Of a stretch of DNA of 64,000 bases, positions 23,582 through 34,392 are shown piece by piece. The position numbers and the translations under genes were made by a program. The notes under the pieces were generated by a model. That model saw only the letters and a program-made list of their open reading frames with translations. It was not told the DNA's origin and did no database searches. Origin of the DNA: Acephala macrosclerotiorum (Eukaryota; Ascomycota; Leotiomycetes; Helotiales; Mollisiaceae); assembly GCA_014904845.1 (NCBI GenBank), contig MU119257.1, forward strand, positions 150,733 to 214,732, in the 5' to 3' direction. Each line of letters opens with the position of its first letter. Position 1 is the stretch's first letter.

Positions 23582-24379
23582 ATGCCTTCACCACCTCTCG
23601 CTCTGTCGCCAGCCCTTCCATCCGAACTTCTCACTTATGTACTTGCCCATCAAGTCTATCCGACAAACCTGATAATCTGCCAATCGCGAAATACCTTCCT
23701 GGAGTCGCTACTCTTCTCAATCCCACAGCCAGTTCAGCGCCAACCACCTCCTCCATCACCAGCTGACACCAGCCCTTTCCAAACTCCCGAAGCTCAAGAA
23801 GCGCAAGATGTTCTCTCGTTAGAACCAGAGCCTCCACGACATCCGCTCCTCGTAGCTACCCTCCATCAAATCGCCTCATCCAGACACGTAAATGTAGTCT
23901 TCATACCTACCGTCTCGCACCTTCGAGCTTATCTCGCAGCATACCCTCCACAGAAGGAGAAGAGTGAGAATAACAGACCACCAGAGCCTAAGTTTGACAA
24001 GCGAGGCAAGACCACGCCGCTGTTGATTGTATACGGACTGGTGGGTCTACATAAGAATACGAGTGAGTGGAGCGCACAAGGGTTGGGGAATACTGTTGCA
24101 GGCCTAGTGGAGGGTGGACGGAGGGGCGAGAAGAGGATTGTTGTTCTCGAGGAGCAGAAGGTTGACGATGACGCTGGAGAAATGGATGTCGAGGGTGAGC
24201 GGTCAAAGCGGAAACCTGGATGGAAAGTATGGGAGGAGAGAGTACCGATGTTGAATGGGAGCGTGAGAAGGATTGGGTTTGAGAGCGAGGACTCTGCGTG
24301 GAGTGGGAGGACGATTGAGGTTGGGAGGATATTTGCTAGGTGGTTCAGATTCGCCAAGGGAGATTGGGATATTGAGTGA
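23582..24379 (+). CDS. Conserved-looking protein of unknown function, 265 aa
   Basis: Single exon, clear coding character, no family I can name. The N-terminal half reads as alternating strands and helices: LPSELLTYVLAHQVYPTNLI, ICQSRNTFLESLL, then HPLLVATLHQIASSRHVNVV and FIPTVSHLRAYLAAY. The middle has LLIVYGLVGLHKNTSEWSAQ and GLGNTVAGLVEGGRR. The order strand-helix-strand with 'NLIICQSR' and 'LLIVYGL' suggests a Rossmann or RecA-like fold without a P-loop, as in non-catalytic DNA-repair paralogues; this is speculation. A variable charged loop (about 195-215) precedes a conserved-looking C-terminus ending in WFRFAKGDWDIE. It lies between AP-3 beta and NUF2 and ends 148 bp from the NUF2 stop. 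Confidence 0.75.
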   Translation: MPSPPLALSPALPSELLTYVLAHQVYPTNLIICQSRNTFLESLLFSIPQPVQRQPPPPSPADTSPFQTPEAQEAQDVLSLEPEPPRHPLLVATLHQIASSRHVNVVFIPTVSHLRAYLAAYPPQKEKSENNRPPEPKFDKRGKTTPLLIVYGLVGLHKNTSEWSAQGLGNTVAGLVEGGRRGEKRIVVLEEQKVDDDAGEMDVEGERSKRKPGWKVWEERVPMLNGSVRRIGFESEDSAWSGRTIEVGRIFARWFRFAKGDWDIE

Positions 24380-24527
24380 GTTGTTGAGTATCAAGGCTGG
24401 CATAAAGTCTGGCATTACAAAGGTCATTATCATGCTATCTCAAACAGGTATACCCAGCGCCATTTCCTCCCGTCCTGATTGTTCCCCAAGACTTCAAACA
24501 TAAAATATAAATATGGACCCAATCAAT

Positions 24528-26012
24528 TCAAATAGATTGCTCCATCTCTGTGATATACAGCTTGATATGAGAGTCCATCTTCATGAACTCATCATGCGCG
24601 CTGTGCACCTCGTTCTCGATGTTCTCCTTCAGATCTGCCATCTAGAACCTGTTAGTACCTGCTCACTAGTTCCCATGGTGTGGGAAACATACCTTCTTTT
24701 CCGTCTGTTCTATTCTTACTCTCCTCCGCTCCATCTCCTTGCCCTTTTCACCTCGCTCCTCGGTCAACTTCCTGTGAATCGCACGAAGCTCCTCCATCCT
24801 CTCCTTCGCACTCATAGCCTTCTCTTTGCTACCCTCCCGCAGCTTCTCGGTCCTCTCGAGCCATTTGGACAATTGTCTCTGCAGCAAGCCTTCTGTTCTC
24901 TCAACTTCTCGCACGTTATTACCCCGCTCTCCAAGCGCATCTCTTTGTTTGGCAATTCGGACATTCTCCTCCTCCTCCTTGGCCAATTCTGCCGAGATCT
25001 CTTCCAACAACTTTATACATGACGCCACATCAGAGGAGACAACCGAAAAGGTATCTGTTGATGTTTGCAGACCCCTGGCTCGTCGATCGAGAGTATCGAT
25101 TTGTGCCTTCTCAGCATTCAAAGCATTGGTCAGCTCTGTCAACGATGCTTGCAGTGCAGCTGGTGATTGCAGAACATATGGTCGAAGCTTGGCACTTTCT
25201 TGCCGCAAAGTAAGAGTCTGGGCCGTCTTGTCCTCCAGGATTGTAGTCATCTCGCTCTTCTTCGTCTTAACGTTCTCGAATCGGCGTGTAACCTTCTCCT
25301 GGCTCTGTCGTAGATCTAGAAGTCGTCTTTTCAGCTCCTCGTTCCTCTTCACTTTCTCTGCGATGTGTGCCTCCATCGCCTTCCGATTTCGCTTCATCTC
25401 CTCCAATCGTGCTTCCATCTCCTGGTTCTCCATGTACAATTGCTCGATTCGGACTTTGGTCGTCTCCGCCTTGTTGAAATGTTCATCAATGACCGCTGTC
25501 TGACTTTCTCTGAATCGAACGAAGTTGATAATGTATGAAAAGATCTTGACTAGGCGATCGTGTGTAGGCTTGTAAAGATCCTGGAACGAGAAATCTGTAA
25601 TACCACACTCGATCAACAATTTCCGCAGACTAACGTAAAATCCCATCAAATTTCGTGTTTCCGAAGGTATGATTTCCATCCATTCTCCACAGATGTCCTC
25701 CGCCGCTGCGCGCATCGCAGGATCGACAGTTTCTCGAGTCGCGTTCATAAGGAGTTCCGCGAACCACTCGAATATCATTTGGATTTGCAATGGATTAGGC
25801 TTTTGGAGATCCGCGACTGTGAATGGAACACCAATATCACTGATACATCCCACAATCTCTTTGTCAGGCTGGAACAATCAGTATGCGCTCTACAATAGCA
25901 AAACATGGAAACTCACGAGGCGCATGAAAGCATCGCTATCGTCTTCTTTTTTTTTTGTGCGATTTTGTTGTTGTGAATTTGGAACCATACTCATTCTCGG
26001 ATTGTAAGACAT
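24528..26012 (-). CDS. NUF2: Kinetochore protein Nuf2 (Ndc80 complex)
   Basis: Subunit of the Ndc80 complex that couples kinetochores to spindle microtubules. Exons 26012-25917, 25868-24693 and 24641-24528 (introns 48 and 51 nt); 461 aa, the usual size. After a short N-terminal tail ([12 protein letters not shown]) comes the calponin-homology domain: [40 protein letters not shown], and the later [20 protein letters not shown], a hallmark of Nuf2. From about residue 170 to the end the protein is coiled coil, rich in Glu/Lys/Leu heptads. The last 37 residues come from a separate small exon ([19 protein letters not shown]). Using the first ORF end would lose them. Confidence 0.94.
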
Positions 26013-26219
26013 CTTGGTGTTTGTTCTTGCAAGTTTGGAGAAATGGTGGGGTTTGAAGGTTCGTTGTCGCAAAATCAGATGTAAACAATGGTTTGCAAAG
26101 TCAACAACCTTGAAACGCGAAGTCGGGTTTGGCGCCCGAAGCGAGCAAGCGCTTCCAATTTACCACCAAATCCACTACATCAAATGAAAATTACAACACG
26201 TCAGGATATCTCATCTGCC

Positions 26220-26313
26220 AGACCTAAAGAATCGCTCACCGCCTTCTTCTGCCACCAACCAAATATTCCGCCTCATACAATCAAGCGAAGGCGGTGAGCC
26301 ATTCTTTAGGTCT
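26220..26313. repeat. Near-perfect 27-bp inverted repeat with 40-nt loop
   Basis: Left arm 26220-26246 and right arm 26287-26313 are reverse complements with a single mismatch out of 27 (C versus G in the middle). The loop is 26247-26286. The arms start AGACCTAAAGAAT and contain CTCACCGCCTTC. It could form a hairpin or be a folded remnant of a small transposon. No gene overlaps it. Confidence 0.8.
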
Positions 26314-26337
26314 GACATCTCCGTAAGCATACATACT

Positions 26338-26496
26338 ACGTACAGGCCCTTTTAATTGCTAAGCGAGAGAAAATACGTCCAAATCCAGTCGAAATTCCGA
26401 GTGGTCTGTCCAATCACCTGTCCAGATCTTCTTTTTTTGGCCTGTAATTGGGTAATCTGGGTGGCGACGTTTTAACAATTAAAAGGGCCTGTACGT
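26338..26496. mobile_element. MITE-like element with perfect 21-bp terminal inverted repeats
   Basis: Left arm 26338-26358 (starts ACGTACAGGCCC) is the exact reverse complement of right arm 26476-26496. The whole unit is 159 bp, AT-rich inside and without coding capacity, which is the architecture of a miniature inverted-repeat element. I found no convincing target-site duplication next to the arms, so a structural inverted repeat of other origin remains possible. Confidence 0.55.
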
Positions 26497-26564
26497 TGTA
26501 TATTTCTTATCCGTCAACATTCTTTTCCAGTCCTCCGTCAAAGTCCAAACTAAGCTGCATTTAG

Positions 26565-26655
26565 TCACGTGATACTAGCCTCCCTTTTTCACCTTCAGCT
26601 TGTACCCTCATATGCAGTGTGATAATTGGGAGTTAAGTTGGGCAGTCTCACGTGA
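26565..26655. promoter_or_regulatory. Two TCACGTGA palindromes 83 bp apart
   Basis: Perfect copies at 26565-26572 and 26648-26655, about 550-640 bp upstream of NUF2. The first lies in TTTAGTCACGTGATACTAGC, which recurs almost unchanged at 53745. Function is unknown. Confidence 0.4.
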
Positions 26656-27384
26656 ACAACTCTTCTCAATTGAAATCTTCAAAGGATACTAGGTAGTGCT
26701 TTGCAGAAAATGTGATAGATCAGCGTAACATACCATTAGATCTCGTGGATCCTTCATCAAAGTAGACAGGCCGCAACTATGTCATCCGTGATACTCGAAA
26801 TTCAAGATTTAAACAGCCCGAGCCGCAAGGAAATGGTATCTTGTGCTCGTTAGCTTAAGCCACAGAACTTGGAGAGAGTTCCCGGGTGTCTGTCGAGGTA
26901 GTGAAATGGCCTCCAATCTGAGATTCCCCTTCGATGTAACTATTCGGCTTGCTTTGAAATCTTGTAACTTTATTTCATCGATAATAACATTCCCGAGTAT
27001 GAGAAGCGAAGGTTAGCCATCCATCTAGCTAGCTCATCAAACTCATATGTGCATCAATGTGTTTCCTCCTCACCCGTAGAAATGCTCGCTTCAAGTGTTT
27101 GCCTCGCTTCCTCGAAAGCGCTAAACTCATCCAAGCCTCGCATTTGCTGCAAAAGGCAACTCGTATCCACGAAATACTTCAATATCAAACATGATTTCAA
27201 AGGCCGCTTACATGCATGTGAAGGCCATCGGCCTCGGAGCAAGCCGTTGCATTTCTTTCCCAGCCAAGGCAACAAGCTGACCTTCCGATATTTGTCAACA
27301 GCGTCTCAGAACAGGCCATTACAACGCCACCTATTCTCCCCGCAGTCAAGACCCGCCAAAGCATGCAGGGCCCAGTAACATCGA

Positions 27385-27828
27385 CATGAGCGATTCGCGA
27401 TGAGTGTAACCGCGTCATCCACAAACAAACGCGCCTGATGCCCTTCTTGGATCACCCCTCCAAGTTCTCACACCCTCTCCGCCACGGCCAATGCATAACG
27501 ATGCTTCGGGTCATTTAGCCCTAGGTCTGGACGCGAGGTAAGCTCAACCTCATCGATGGGAGATGGAGATTCTCAGACTGACTCCTGTGTACCTGACAGG
27601 ACTCGATGCTAGCTGCTGCCCGGTGATGACTGTGAAGGCCATCTGCCAACCCTCCTCAGCACGGGCCATGATATATGTACCTCTTTGGTGATTCCATATC
27701 AGATCGCCAAATTTGGGCGGCGATCTGTCCAAAGTGATGCTTCCAGAAAACTCAATTTCAACTACTTTGCACAAAAGACCCCCAAACTCCTTATCGAACC
27801 TCTCGCCCGGACTTCCGACAGACGTCAT
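27385..27828 (-). pseudogene. Possible decayed coding frame, family unknown
   Basis: On the minus strand a frame reading ESPSPIDEVELTSRPDLGLN, DPKHRYALAVAERV, stop, ELGGVIQEGHQARLFVDDAV looks protein-like over about 65 codons. It is cut by TGA codons at both ends of that stretch and has no usable start. The open frame 27828-27550 just upstream (GDLIWNHQRGTYIMARAEEG) could be an earlier part in another phase. I could not join them with sensible introns. It may equally be chance. Confidence 0.2.
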
Positions 27829-28244
27829 GTATAATGCTCAGAATGACCCCTTATTCGGCGGGGAAGGAAGTGAGTTATTAATGATGAGGTCACGCTCGAC
27901 TGGCTTGGACGTGGGGGGCTCTTTTACTTCTCGCATCAAAGCCCGATATTGCTGACTGCGGGGCAAAGGTTGCCTCCATTTCAGGTACCTCGAGGCCATT
28001 TGGCCCTATTTATGGCGCCGTTTCAGTTGATTCCACAGACTAGTCCGAACGATCCAAGTTGAGAATGAGACGCCAGTCGGTCTCTGGTTTCTACACCGGA
28101 GATCGGGCGACCGCCACTATATTACTTAGTACCTTTTCCTCAATCCTCTTTCATCATACAATCCTTAAAATCCACATACTCCACCTCGAGCTTCGTTTTT
28201 TCCCTTTCGAGAGATCCAGCGTATCTTGAATTTGGACTTTCATC

Positions 28245-31200
28245 ATGGCTCCCAGTGCCACTCATGGTTCTCAGGATCCCATCACGGCAAGGACTATCCA
28301 GAAAAGCAAAATTTTGGGTTTGTCATCAGTGTCGAATTCGGAGCGGAGTTCAAACGTCGATATTATTGACATACGACACGATGTTGTCGAACTCAATCTG
28401 AAGGAAGAAATTTTGAGGTCGCTGAGACCAGAAAAAGGACCTAAACAGCTCCCCACTCTTATTCTTTACGATGAGCGGGGGTTGCAGTTGTTCGAGGAGG
28501 TGAGTTTTAAGAGGACAGTTGCTGTTACGCCGAGAATGCTCATTAGAACTAGATCACGTATCTAGATGAATACTATCTTACCAATGCGGAAATTGATGTT
28601 CTCCAAAACTCTGCTCATAGCATCGCGGAGTCCATACCATCTGGCTCCATGGTCATTGAGCTAGGCAGTGGGTCGGTCACTGCCAATGAGTTCTATTGAT
28701 GGCTTGCAACTAACACTTAGCAGTAACTTACGCAAGGTAAGTATCCTATTGCAGGCGCTAGATCGCCTGGACAAAGACATCGATTATTATGCTTTGGATC
28801 TTTCCTTGAAGGAATTACGACGAACACTGGAACAAGTTCCTCCCTTCAGACATGTGAGATGTCATGGGCTGCATGGTACATATGACGACGGTCTTGAATG
28901 GCTGAAAATCCCTGAGAATATCGCTCGTCCAAGGTGCATCATGTCCCTAGGTTCTAGTATTGGTAAGTTTTATGTTGTCATGAAGCCTCGCGGTCTTTAA
29001 CACCAATCGACAGGTAATTTCCAAAGCCACGAAGCCGCTTCTTTCCTGAAAGGGTTTTCGGATATCTTGCAACCTCCGGATTCCATTCTCATTGGATTGG
29101 ATGGAACAAGTGATCCAGCAAAAGTATAGTAAGAATCCCAGGCTCCAACTGCATACTCGGATGTTTGACTGATCGAATATTCTAGCCATGCTTACAACGG
29201 TTAGTCTTTCGCCCAATTTATGTTTTGCAGCAATACTAACCCATCTTTCAAATAGATCACCAAGGAGTTACTCACAAGTATTAATGCCCCCGTACCTTCT
29301 TGATTGGGGGTACTAACTGTTATCATAGGTTCATTCTTAACGGACTTGTTAATACAAATCAAATTCTAGGAGAAGAACTTTTCAATCTTGAAGACTGGAA
29401 AGTGATTGGCGAATATGCCTATGATGAGCAAGGCGGTCGCCACCAAGCTTTCTATTCTCCGATTCGCGATATTCAACTCAAAGACATTCACATTAAGGCG
29501 GGCGAGCGCGTCCAAGTCGAACAAAGCCTGAAATACTCAGCTGAAGAAGCAACTCAATTATGGCAAGCAGCTGGGCTGATTGAGGTCAACCGTTGGTCAG
29601 CCTCATCCGAGGCCTACAGTGAGTAGTCCTTCCGCTTAAGTTATTTTGGTTTTTCTTGCTGCAATGTGGATCAGCAAGGGTGTCCCGATGAGGCTCAAAT
29701 CCGCCTCACACCATCATCCCCTGGCTAAGACCAAGACCTTCTGACCTATTCACCCATGAAAGTGTGGGGGTTCTCGGGTGTTAACGCCGTGTAATGTTCT
29801 GGCCACAATACGCTGGCCGTCGGCTTGTCCTTGTGTTTTTGATATAAGGCCGACCTGCATTTGGCTTATCTCTTACTCCGTCACCTGGCTCATTCTGTAC
29901 TCAATGCCCTGCACATACCTACATATGATGGGAGTCAGCTGACTGTGTCTCGGTCCATAGGTATTCACTTGTTGGCCAAGAACAACATGGGTTTCAATAC
30001 CGACCCTGCAGTCTATGCACAATCAATTGTACCAACTCTAAACGACTGGAAGGGGCTGTGGACAGAATGGGATACTGTCACGAGGAGCATGATCCCCGAA
30101 ACTGAAATGCATGAGAAGCCAATCAAGCTTCGAAATGCCTGCATCTTCTATCTAGGGCACATTCCCACCTTCACGGATATTCAGCTCACGAAAGCTACCA
30201 AAGAGCCGCCGACCGAGCCTTCATATTATCCACAGATATTCGAACGAGGGATTGATCCTGATGTCGATAATCCTGAGCAATGCCATGCTCATTCAGAGAC
30301 GCCTGACGAATGGCCACCATTAGAGGAGATCCTCGAATACCAGGACCGAGTCAGGGAGAAAGTCCGAAGGCTGACCCAGACGAGAGACATGCCCCGCCAC
30401 TTCGCAAGAGCACTCTGGATTGGTTTCGAGCATGAAATCATGCACCTGGAGACTCTCCTATACATGTTGCTGCAAAGCGACAGGACCTTACCACCAACCA
30501 AGCACACGCCCAATTTCGAAGGTGCGGCTAAACTTGCCGAAGCTGCTCAAGTGCCCAACCAGTGGTTCCATGTCCCTGAGCGAAAGATCACCATAGGGCT
30601 AGACGATCCAGAGGACAATTCGGGACCGGATCATCACTTTGGATGGTGGGTAGAATTTTCTTTTTCTTTATCTTTGTCGAGCAGAACTCTAACATGTGTT
30701 GCAATGTAGGGATAACGAAAAGCCGCCTCGATCCACAGTAGTGCCGTCTTTCGAGGCTCAAGGTCGACCTATAACCAACGAAGAAGTAAGTCCTTGGCAA
30801 AGCTGTAGAGACGTGTCTAATCACACAACAGTTTGCTCGTTATCTTGAACAAACGCACAGCTCGAAGATCCCTGCTTCCTGGGCAGAGGCCAAGATCAAG
30901 ACAAATGGCTACAGCAACGGGTACTCGAATGGTTACTCGAACGGACACTCCAACAGCGAGATTCCGCTTACCGAAGCTTATCTCGATGGAAAGTCAGTTC
31001 GGACAGTATACGGCCTGGTTCCTTTGAAGCATGCTCTGCACTGGCCTGTGTTCGCTTCATACGATGAACTCGCCGGATGTGCAAGCTGGATGGGTGGAAG
31101 GATTCCCACCTTTGAGGAGGCAAGGAGTATTTACAGCCATGTAGATGGATTGAAGATCAAGGAGGCTGAGAAACATCTGGGCAAGACAGTTCCTGCCGTC

Positions 31201-31759
31201 AATTCGTATGAGCCCTGCAGCGAAATATCATATTCGAAAGCTAACATCAGATCAGACATCTCAGCCTCAATGGTGTCGAAGAGTCACCGCCATCCTACCC
31301 TTCGCGCAAGGGTGGAAGTTCGCAAGAGCTTTTCACCAACCTCGAGGGCGCCAATGTTGGCTTTCAACAATGGCATCCAGTTGCTGTTACCAGCAAGGGT
31401 AACAAGCTAGCTGGCCAAGCCGAAATGGGAGGTGTGTGGGAATGGACTAGCTCACCACTGACAAAGCATGAAGGATTCGAGCCTACGCCACTGTATCCTG
31501 CGTACACAGGTATGTTCAACATTCAATATTCATCACACTAGAATGGTTCTGATCAGTCTAGCCGACTTCTTCGATGGCAAACACAACATTGTTCTTGGTG
31601 GCTCCTGGGCGACGCACCCCCGCATTGCTGGACGCAAGACCTTGTAAGAAACCCCCTCGAAATTGTCACTTGACAGAAGCTTACCATGAAAGTGTCAATT
31701 GGTATCAACGCAATTATCCGTATGTCTGGGCTGGAGCTCGTCTAGTCCGTGACTTGTAA
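28245..31759 (+). CDS. EGT1: Ergothioneine biosynthesis protein 1 (histidine methyltransferase / iron sulfoxide synthase)
   Basis: Bifunctional enzyme that makes hercynine from histidine with SAM, then joins cysteine to it with O2 and iron. Thirteen exons: 28245-28499, 28553-28671, 28724-28962, 29014-29128, 29186-29199, 29256-29277, 29329-29618, 29961-30645, 30710-30785, 30832-31205, 31256-31509, 31562-31643, 31693-31759; 863 aa in frame. The N-terminal EgtD-like methyltransferase shows ITYLDEYYLTNAEI, VIELGSGNLRKV and YYALDLS. The DinB-like part carries the iron ligands HEIMHLE (HX3HXE, about residues 509-515). The FGE-sulfatase part ends GGVWEWTSSP, GGSWATHPRIAGR and YPYVWAGARLVRDL. Oddities: a 14-nt exon 5, a 22-nt exon 6, a 342-nt intron 7, and an NGYSNGYSNGYSNGHSN repeat in exon 10. 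Intron 10 uses the second of two tandem ATCAG acceptors. Confidence 0.94.
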
Positions 31760-32685
31760 GCTATTGTATGCGGCATACCTGCAGATGAAACCAGTCCAAC
31801 ACTGGGTCTGCAGAAATGTCTTCTATTGGCAGCTCAACCTGCCTGGATACATCAAAGCCACCAGAAGTGTTTTCATGGTGGATTGGGGAGGTATTTTGAT
31901 CGGTTTGATGTTGCCTTAATCGGCCAGTAATGAGTAATGAAGTTTGGCTAATGAAGATTCGCGACAAACTCCTGCAGTGGCGAGATAAGATAGTACTCGG
32001 ACATATGTAAGTCTTGGATATTGTTGCATTTTCGTGTTTGTGAAAATGTCTGTAGCCGCATCAATGCCTGTAGTGTTGACAAGCGGTGTGAAGACTTATC
32101 CTACAAACGGACAATGAGACCCATCTCCTTATGTTTTCTTCGGCGCTACCCTGTGAATTTGGAACGTAACTTCATTAGCTTTGGAATTGGACTTCTCGTC
32201 ACCATCGAAGCTGGAATTAACACGTGTTTTGTGGTCTTGTGGTTGTTGCGACTTTCGTCTGAAATTCAACGAGGCCAATCCGGGCCCGATTTGGCAAAAC
32301 CAAAATATCCCAGCCCACCCTCCACTACTTTAACGTCAGCTCAATGTTTTTCAACACCACATCTTGTTGCGACCTACATCTCCCGCCGCACAAGATCCGG
32401 ACAGGACAATACTTTGCACAGAACCGATCTTGCTTTCGCAAATCAATTGGCCTTGACGGTCCTCTGACAGTAAGTACCTTCTATATACAGTCTCCTGCAC
32501 CACGTCCTCCTCCTCCATCCCCATCTTCAATCCTGAACGCCTCCCTCCTCGATCACGCCACGCCGCGGGTCAATCCCGAGCCTAATCTTAGCCTTCCGCA
32601 CTCGACCACGCCAGGTTTATCTACCTACACACAGACAGCTTACTTCAAATAGATCCATCCTTCCTCTTTACAGTCCTTACCTTCA
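31760..32685. other. Intergenic region, promoter of Cys/His-rich gene
   Basis: 0.93 kb after EGT1. Pyrimidine-rich just before 32686. The ORFs here have no recognisable product. Confidence 0.5.
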
Positions 32686-34392
32686 ATGCACACTCCTTCC
32701 ACAATGAATTGGGCAACCATTGCACCAGAGACCCGCCTATACAAGGGCAAGAATCTCTTCCGATGGGAGGATTCTCCAGGACTCGGTTCGTGTTCCGCCC
32801 TCGACCCCTCCTCGCCTTTGCTAACTCCATTCCAGAGCATCATTGTGGTGTTTGCGCTGTTCCACTTCATAGTATGTGCCTTCCCAATCCTTTCTCAACC
32901 AACTACCTTCGCTGACGCGCTTCGCAGACTCACGAGCGAAGACAAGTTGCATTGGCAAGCACGTCGAGCCTTGCTACAGGTTCCACCAGCAACTACATTT
33001 CGTCGGTAAGCCTTCCCTTTCTATCCCACAATTATCTGACAAGGATTCCATTAACTGACTTTACTTGCTTGCTAGGGAAGTCTCATGAATGCTTCGGGTA
33101 AGTTATGATATTTACAAATAGATGGGATGGTGTTGATAGTGAATAGCTGCAATTCTTCGGATGAACTCCACCATAGCCGACACAAAGAAATTTTGAGGGT
33201 CCTTCGACAAATCCAAGCAATCGACGATGCATCCTCCCTCCTCACCCCCAGCAGAAATCTCTTCCCAAAGGGACGCCGAGCATCCGAAGTCACTATGAGT
33301 ACAACGGATACAAGTTCGGTTTCGGAAACTCAAGAGCCTGAAGAGACCAAAATGACAAGGCGAGAACGGAAGAAGGCCAGGAAGGCTGGCAACAATTCGG
33401 TCAAGGACAAACATGGTATGGAAGTGTTTCCGCAAGAGGAAATTGACTTCGTAAGCGAAGCCATACACTTGACCATTCACGAAAGCAAGGGAGCATGGGA
33501 AGGAACATATATCTACGACCACAAGCAAAAGCTACTAGAAGCAGAAGAGGAGGCTATGATTGACGACAACGAAGCCGACGATGACGACCTTCAAAGCATT
33601 ACCAGCAGCATGACGGACTTCTCTGTCAAAAGTCCTGACGCGATGACACCGAGGCAACGTAAAGCGCAGAAGAAGTTCAACTCAGCAATCAATCACAGTA
33701 GCTACAATGGTGGCTCTCGAAAATTCAGATCTCCCAAGCTCGACCCCTTCGATGGCGTTGACCCAGACATCTTCCCCCGACTTGGTATCGAAATTGCGAG
33801 CCCAGCCAACAACTCCAAAGAACGAAAGGACTTGGCAAATAAGCTCGTGGCTGCAGTGAAAGAGGACATCGGTATCATTGAGCGAGAGGATGCCGACACT
33901 GTCATGCGAGAAGAAGGTTTCTGGAGGTGGGCCGGCAAGACGGCGCTTTTCCATATCAAAGAGACACGGAAAGACTTCGACTGGGCCACTGGCCAAAAGA
34001 TAACAGGAGTCTCGAGGTTCGAATTCCTCGACGAGGTGGATGTTGCGGAGGAGACCATTGAGCACCCTGCTGAGTCTCTTCCGGAGCCCGAGCCCGAACC
34101 GGCTATTGTCGAAGAGGAGTTCATCACTGTCGTCGCGAAGAAGCCTGCTTCTGCCAAGGCAAAGAAGGAAAAGAAATATATCACCCTTCCAACCAAGTCT
34201 GCCAAGAAAGCACTTAACCGACCACCTGCCTTCGCCCAAGGTATCGATTCCATCGAAGAAGAAGGTGCAGAGGATTTCCAAGAGATGGTCCGACGTCAGC
34301 AACAGAAGCTCGCTGGAGATGGCATGTTGGGAAAGTGGAACCCCCACCCTCTCCCTACGTCCCCCCTCGCACCCGCAGCAGTAAGGTACTGA
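32686..34392 (+). CDS. Protein with N-terminal Cys/His-rich zinc-binding-like module, function unknown
   Basis: Not a family I can name. Exons 32686-32785, 32836-32871, 32928-33005, 33076-33097 and 33147-34392 (introns 50, 56, 70, 49 nt) join in frame to 493 aa; a second ATG at 32704 is possible. The small exons together encode a Cys/His module: HHCGVC, then TSCIGKHVEPCYRFHQQLHF, then SHECFGCNSSDELHH. That pairing of CxxC knots with His resembles a treble-clef or RING-like zinc site. The rest is charged: an RRERKKARKAG basic patch, DDNEADDDDLQSITSSMTDF acidic patch, an ordered block FWRWAGKTALFHIKETRKDF, Pro/Glu repeats and a Lys-rich stretch. It may be a nucleic-acid or ribosome-associated factor, by composition only. 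Confidence 0.72.

Larger units (their letters stand above)
26013..28244. other. 2.2-kb gene-poor region with inverted repeats
   Basis: No intact gene. It contains two inverted repeats (26220-26313 and 26338-26496), two TCACGTGA palindromes (26565 and 26648), a possible decayed coding frame on the minus strand (27385-27828) and, at its right end, the EGT1 promoter. Confidence 0.6.

Noticed and set aside
29861..29960. Open frame in the long EGT1 intron (LLRHLAHSVLNALHIP)
   Set aside because: Not needed for any conserved EGT1 segment; SEAY joins IHLLAKNNMGF directly, and the open frame starts only with TTG.
28245..31759. EGT1 as the core of a secondary-metabolite cluster
   Set aside because: No oxidoreductase, transporter or backbone enzyme adjoins it; neighbours are unrelated.
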